Shown here: positions 61,188 through 64,000 of the stretch, in pieces | How the letters are laid out: every line of letters starts with the position of its first letter | Position numbering within the stretch: the stretch's first letter is position 1 | Assembly (NCBI GenBank): GCA_965243325.1 | Contig: CBDEUQ010000003.1 | Coordinates: 2,480,001 to 2,544,000, forward strand | DNA from: JANQOH01 sp965243325 | Lineage (GTDB): Bacteria > Pseudomonadota > Alphaproteobacteria > UBA7887 | DNA length: 64,000 nucleotides | Direction of reading: 5' to 3' | Notes under the pieces: generated by a model | What the model was told of the DNA's origin: nothing | Seen by the model: only the letters and a program-made list of their open reading frames with translations | Database searches by the model: none | Program-made: the position numbers and the translations under genes

Positions 61188-61622
61188 GTGGCCCTGCACC
61201 TGTTGAAAATGTGCGTCGGTGTCGACTCGGTCGCGCGTCTTCGCACGCGCCAGGCGGCACGTCTCGAGGCCTTGCGCGCGGCCGGAGAACCGGCGGTGCT
61301 GCGGCACCTGACGCGGCACATGCCGCGGCGCGCTGCCGAGATCGTCGACGGCGGCTCGCTGTACTGGATCGTCCGCGGCGCCATCCGGGCGCGCCAGCGG
61401 ATCGTCGCGCTGGCCCCGGTGGCCCGCGCCGACAGCCTCAAGCGCTGCGCCGTCGTGCTCGACCCGGAGGTGGTCGAGACCGAGCCGCGCCGTGCGCGGC
61501 CGATGCAGGGCTGGCGCTATCTCGGCGACGGCGACGCGCCGCCCGACCGCGCCGGCGGCTTCGGAACGACGGCGATGCCACCGGCGATGGCGGCCGAGCT
61601 GCGCGAGCTCGGCCTGCTCTGA
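61188..61622 (+). CDS. DUF1489 family protein
   Basis: A 144-residue protein of a family found mainly in alphaproteobacteria. It begins MALHLLKMCVGVDSVARLR and has GGSLYWIVRGAIRARQRIVA and VETEPRRARPMQGWRYL, all typical. The GTG start is preceded by AGGA. The function is unknown. Confidence 0.92.
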   Translation: MALHLLKMCVGVDSVARLRTRQAARLEALRAAGEPAVLRHLTRHMPRRAAEIVDGGSLYWIVRGAIRARQRIVALAPVARADSLKRCAVVLDPEVVETEPRRARPMQGWRYLGDGDAPPDRAGGFGTTAMPPAMAAELRELGLL

Positions 61623-61716
61623 CCGGCGCGCTCGCCGGCGATTGCCCGTTGCCGGCACCGCCGGTAGGGTGCGCTCCGGGCGGGCCGCGGGGTCCGCCGC
61701 ATGCAGGGAGAATCGA

Positions 61717-62229
61717 ATGACCCGTTTCCGCATTTTCGGCGCCGCCGCGCTCGGCGCCGCGCTGGCGCTTGCGGCGTTCGCCGGCCACGCCCGCGAGATG
61801 AAGCCCGTCCTGACCTTCGAGATGGCGGAGAAGATCGCCATGGCGTGCCAGGAGAAGGCGGTCGCCGAGGGCTGGCGGCCGGTCAACGTCGCGGTCTACG
61901 ATGCCGGCGGCAATCTCAGCGTCTTCCACCGCATGGACGGCGCCTTTCTCGGCAGCATCCAGATCGCCCAGTTGAAAGGGCACACGTCGGCGATGTTCCC
62001 CTTCCCCACGCGGGCGTTGGGCGAGATCGCCTTCGGCAAGGACGGCGAGCCCGGCCGCGCGCCCGGCATCGCCGAGGTTCCGGGAATTGCGGCGTTCCCC
62101 GGCGGCGTGCCTATCGTGACCCCCGACGGCCACCAGATCGGCGCCGTCGGCGTGAGCGGCGCCACGGGCGACCAGGACGAGGAGTGCGCGCAGGCCGGCA
62201 TCGCGGCGGTCGCCGACATGATGCAATAG
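61717..62229 (+). CDS. Exported GlcG/HbpS family heme-binding-like protein
   Basis: A 170-residue protein with a Sec signal (FGAAALGAALALAAFAGHAR), followed by the GlcG/HbpS (DUF336) domain: LTFEMAEKIAMACQEKAVAE, VNVAVYDAGGNLSVFHRMDG, FPGGVPIVTPDGHQIGAVGV and the final SGATGDQDEECAQAGI. HbpS binds heme in Streptomyces; most others are unassigned. It lies next to the GST-like gene and near the heme island, but no direct operon links it to that island. Confidence 0.92.
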   Translation: MTRFRIFGAAALGAALALAAFAGHAREMKPVLTFEMAEKIAMACQEKAVAEGWRPVNVAVYDAGGNLSVFHRMDGAFLGSIQIAQLKGHTSAMFPFPTRALGEIAFGKDGEPGRAPGIAEVPGIAAFPGGVPIVTPDGHQIGAVGVSGATGDQDEECAQAGIAAVADMMQ

Positions 62230-62258
62230 CGCGCGTAAACGAACCGCGAGGCGCCGCC

Positions 62259-63080
62259 GTGGCCGGTCTGCGAATCTTTTCCTACCTGCCCAACCCGAGG
62301 ATATGGAAGGCGACGATCGCCGGCCGGCTGTGCGGCGTCGACGTGGAGCTGCGCGGCGCCGCGCCCGGTGAACTGCAGGACTGGTTGTGGGACTTCGACG
62401 CGCGCCCGTTGACGGACGAGGACCGCGCGGGCACCGTCGCCGGCGTGGCGCCGGTGGAAGGCCGCACCGGTTTCAGGGGGCGGCTGTTCAAGACGGAGGC
62501 GTTTCTGGAGGCGCACCCGTTCGGCACCGTGCCGGCGGCGTTCAGCCCGGACGGAGGGACCGGCGTCTTCGAGTCCAACAGCATCATGCGCGCGGTGGCC
62601 CGGCTCGGCGGCGACGCGTCGGGGCTCTACGGCGCCGACCCCTACGAGGCCGCGCGCGTCGACGGTTTCCTCGACGCCAGCCTGGTGTTCGCGCGCGACT
62701 CGCAGATCTACCTCCTGTCGTTTCGCGGCGACGGGCCGACGCCGGGCGTCCACGACAGCGCGGCGCGGGCCTTCGCGACCTACATGACGGGGATCGAGCG
62801 CGCGTTGTCGGCGGGTGCCGGCCACATCGCCGGGCCGGCGCTGACGCTGGCGGACATCTGCTTCGTCTGCGAGTACACGCTGTTCTCGCGCGAAAGGGCA
62901 GCGGGTCCCGCGCTCGCGCGCCTCGGTCTCCAACCCGTCGTGTCCGACACGGTTGGGCGAACGTGGCCGCGCGCGCTGGCGCACTACGAGACGCTGTGCG
63001 CGCACCCCGCCTTCGCGCCCGACCTCGCGCCCTATCTGGCTCGGCTCGACGCCGATATCGCCCGCTCGCGCGAGGTGTAG
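62259..63080 (+). CDS. Glutathione S-transferase-like protein
   Basis: A 273-residue two-domain GST-fold protein. The thioredoxin-like N-terminal part begins LRIFSYLPNPRIWKATIAGR, similar to the GST domain of eukaryotic eEF1B-gamma, with FGTVPAAFSPDGGTGVFESN as the glutathione-binding strand (cis-Pro, then Glu-Ser). The helical C-terminal part includes HIAGPALTLADICFVCEY. GTG start, 29 bases after the GlcG gene. The substrate is unknown. Confidence 0.85.
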   Translation: MAGLRIFSYLPNPRIWKATIAGRLCGVDVELRGAAPGELQDWLWDFDARPLTDEDRAGTVAGVAPVEGRTGFRGRLFKTEAFLEAHPFGTVPAAFSPDGGTGVFESNSIMRAVARLGGDASGLYGADPYEAARVDGFLDASLVFARDSQIYLLSFRGDGPTPGVHDSAARAFATYMTGIERALSAGAGHIAGPALTLADICFVCEYTLFSRERAAGPALARLGLQPVVSDTVGRTWPRALAHYETLCAHPAFAPDLAPYLARLDADIARSREV

Positions 63081-63191
63081 CCCGCACGAGACCCGACCCG
63101 CTCTGTCACCTGTCGCCGGCGGCGGACCTGCGCCGAAAGATTCGTCTCCGCGGCGGAGTCGTGTTGCTGCGCCTTCCCGGCGCGTCCGGCG

Positions 63192-64000
63192 CTATGCTGC
63201 CTCCGCCGCGCGCGCCAGACGTTCGCGCACCATCTCGTCGGCGATCCTTTCGGGCGGGGTGTCCTGCACGGCGGCGCGGGCAAAGATCGCGCCCAGCCGA
63301 TCCTCGATGCCGGCGACCGCAACCAGCGCGGCGGCACGGTCGTACGCTTCGCCGCGGCGCGCCACCTCCCAAGAGGCATTGATCACCCCGCCCGCGTTGA
63401 TCACGTAGTCGGGCGCGTAGAGGATGCCGCGGCCGTGCAGCGTTCTCCCGGCCCCGGCGCTCGCCAGTTGGTTGTTGGCTGCGCCGGCGACGGCGCCCGC
63501 CTTCATCCGGCGCGCCGCCGCGTCGTCGATGACGCCGCCCAGCGCGCAGGGCGCGAACACGTCCGCCTCCACTTCCATGATCGCATCCGGGGCAACGGCG
63601 GCGGCGTCGAACGCCGCGACCGCGCGCTCCACCGGCGCCGCGGCGATGTCGGCGACGATCAGCCGCGCGCCGGTCGCGTGGAGAAGCCGGCACAGCTCGA
63701 AACCGACGCCGCCGAGACCCTGGACCGCGATGGTGCGGCCGCGCAGGTCGGCACCGTCGAAGCGGTGATGGACGACGGCCCGAATACCGTGCAGGACGCC
63801 GCGCGCCGTCGCCAGCGACGGATCGCCCGTCGTGTCCGCGAGGCCCGCGACGTGCGCCGTTTCCTTCCGCACCTCCGCCAGGTCCTCGACCGTCGTGCCG
63901 ACGTCCTTGCCGGTCACGAACGCGCCGCCGAGATGCGCCATCGCGCGGCCGAAGGCGCGGAGCAGCGCCGGCGTCTTGTCGCGTCGCGGATCTCCGACGA
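63192..64000 (-). CDS. Glu/Leu/Phe/Val dehydrogenase family protein, N-terminus outside the window
   Basis: The visible 269 residues cover the C-terminal part; the frame runs off the right edge. FVTGKDVGTTVEDLAEVRKE, the NAD-binding IAVQGLGGVGFELCRLLHAT, DVFAPCALGGVIDDAAARRM, and VAGAANNQLASAGAGRTLHG then APDYVINAGGVINASWEVA identify a leucine/phenylalanine-dehydrogenase-type protein. The catalytic Lys lies off the window. It would deaminate a branched or aromatic amino acid. Confidence 0.9.
   Translation of the reverse strand, partial: VGDPRRDKTPALLRAFGRAMAHLGGAFVTGKDVGTTVEDLAEVRKETAHVAGLADTTGDPSLATARGVLHGIRAVVHHRFDGADLRGRTIAVQGLGGVGFELCRLLHATGARLIVADIAAAPVERAVAAFDAAAVAPDAIMEVEADVFAPCALGGVIDDAAARRMKAGAVAGAANNQLASAGAGRTLHGRGILYAPDYVINAGGVINASWEVARRGEAYDRAAALVAVAGIEDRLGAIFARAAVQDTPPERIADEMVRERLARAAEAA

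Noticed and set aside
1..64000. tRNA, rRNA, riboswitch or CRISPR elements
   Set aside because: I looked for tRNA-like cloverleaf ends, thiamin and cobalamin riboswitch cores near thiSG and metH, and short regular repeats, and saw nothing convincing; a covariance-model scan would be decisive.

Overview
The window is very GC-rich DNA with densely packed genes, many GTG or TTG starts and ATGA/GTGA start-stop overlaps. It reads as a chromosomal segment of an alphaproteobacterium. The signs are an aroQ-accB-accC block, a DUF1489 gene, a SahR-type ArsR-methyltransferase regulator joined to metH, a ThiS-ThiG fusion, two HAAT-type ABC cassettes, TAXI-TRAP transport and CaiB-type CoA-transferases. The species cannot be named from the sequence alone. 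I saw no rRNA, tRNA or CRISPR array.

Layout. 1-5.7 kb: the start of an amidohydrolase, an autotransporter whose exported part is built from tandem Cache-like units, a NucS-like PD-(D/E)XK protein and a VapBC toxin-antitoxin pair. 6-18.3 kb: RecQ, a Gfo/Idh/MocA dehydrogenase, an enolase-superfamily enzyme and a MaoC hydratase; then a complete five-gene branched-chain-type ABC importer (livF-G-M-H plus receptor), gamma-glutamyltransferase and a beta-hydroxyacid dehydrogenase. 18.4-28.9 kb: an accessory-looking stretch with nnrS, an IS256-family element with a 9-bp target duplication, a GMC oxidoreductase, an internally deleted trpB2-like pseudogene, a beta-RFAP-synthase-like GHMP protein, a NCS2 permease with an extra cytoplasmic domain, a TetR gene diverging from a SRPBCC gene around a clear palindrome, and a HAD phosphatase.

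29-35.3 kb: a TAXI-TRAP transporter (receptor plus fused permease), iron-type alcohol dehydrogenase, HpaI-type aldolase and CoA-transferase. This looks like uptake and breakdown of an organic acid. 35.3-41.4 kb: metH behind its own SahR-type regulator, then mlaA-mlaC. 41.5-46.1 kb: a second five-gene HAAT importer resembling urea/amide systems. 46.2-53.4 kb: a lone Flp pilin, an esterase, DsbA-like and S41 protease genes, thiSG, aroQ, accB and accC.

53.4-60.1 kb is an iron/heme island. It holds a 975-residue TonB-like protein with ten 36-residue repeats, two ExbD, ExbB, a small exported Cys protein, an IsdG-type heme monooxygenase with the Asn/Trp/His triad, the 3' remnant of a heme-importer ATPase (hmuV), a Fur-like box, bfd and bfr. 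The window ends with a DHDPS-family lyase, DUF1489, an exported GlcG/HbpS-like protein, a GST-like protein and a partial Glu/Leu/Phe/Val dehydrogenase.

The most noteworthy observations are the giant repeat TonB with the decayed hmuV beside it, the Cache-autotransporter architecture, the NCS2 permease fusion, the trpB2 pseudogene next to the RFAP-synthase-like gene, and the loss of hallmark residues in LivF (Walker A Lys to Arg) and MlaA (lipobox Cys to Tyr).
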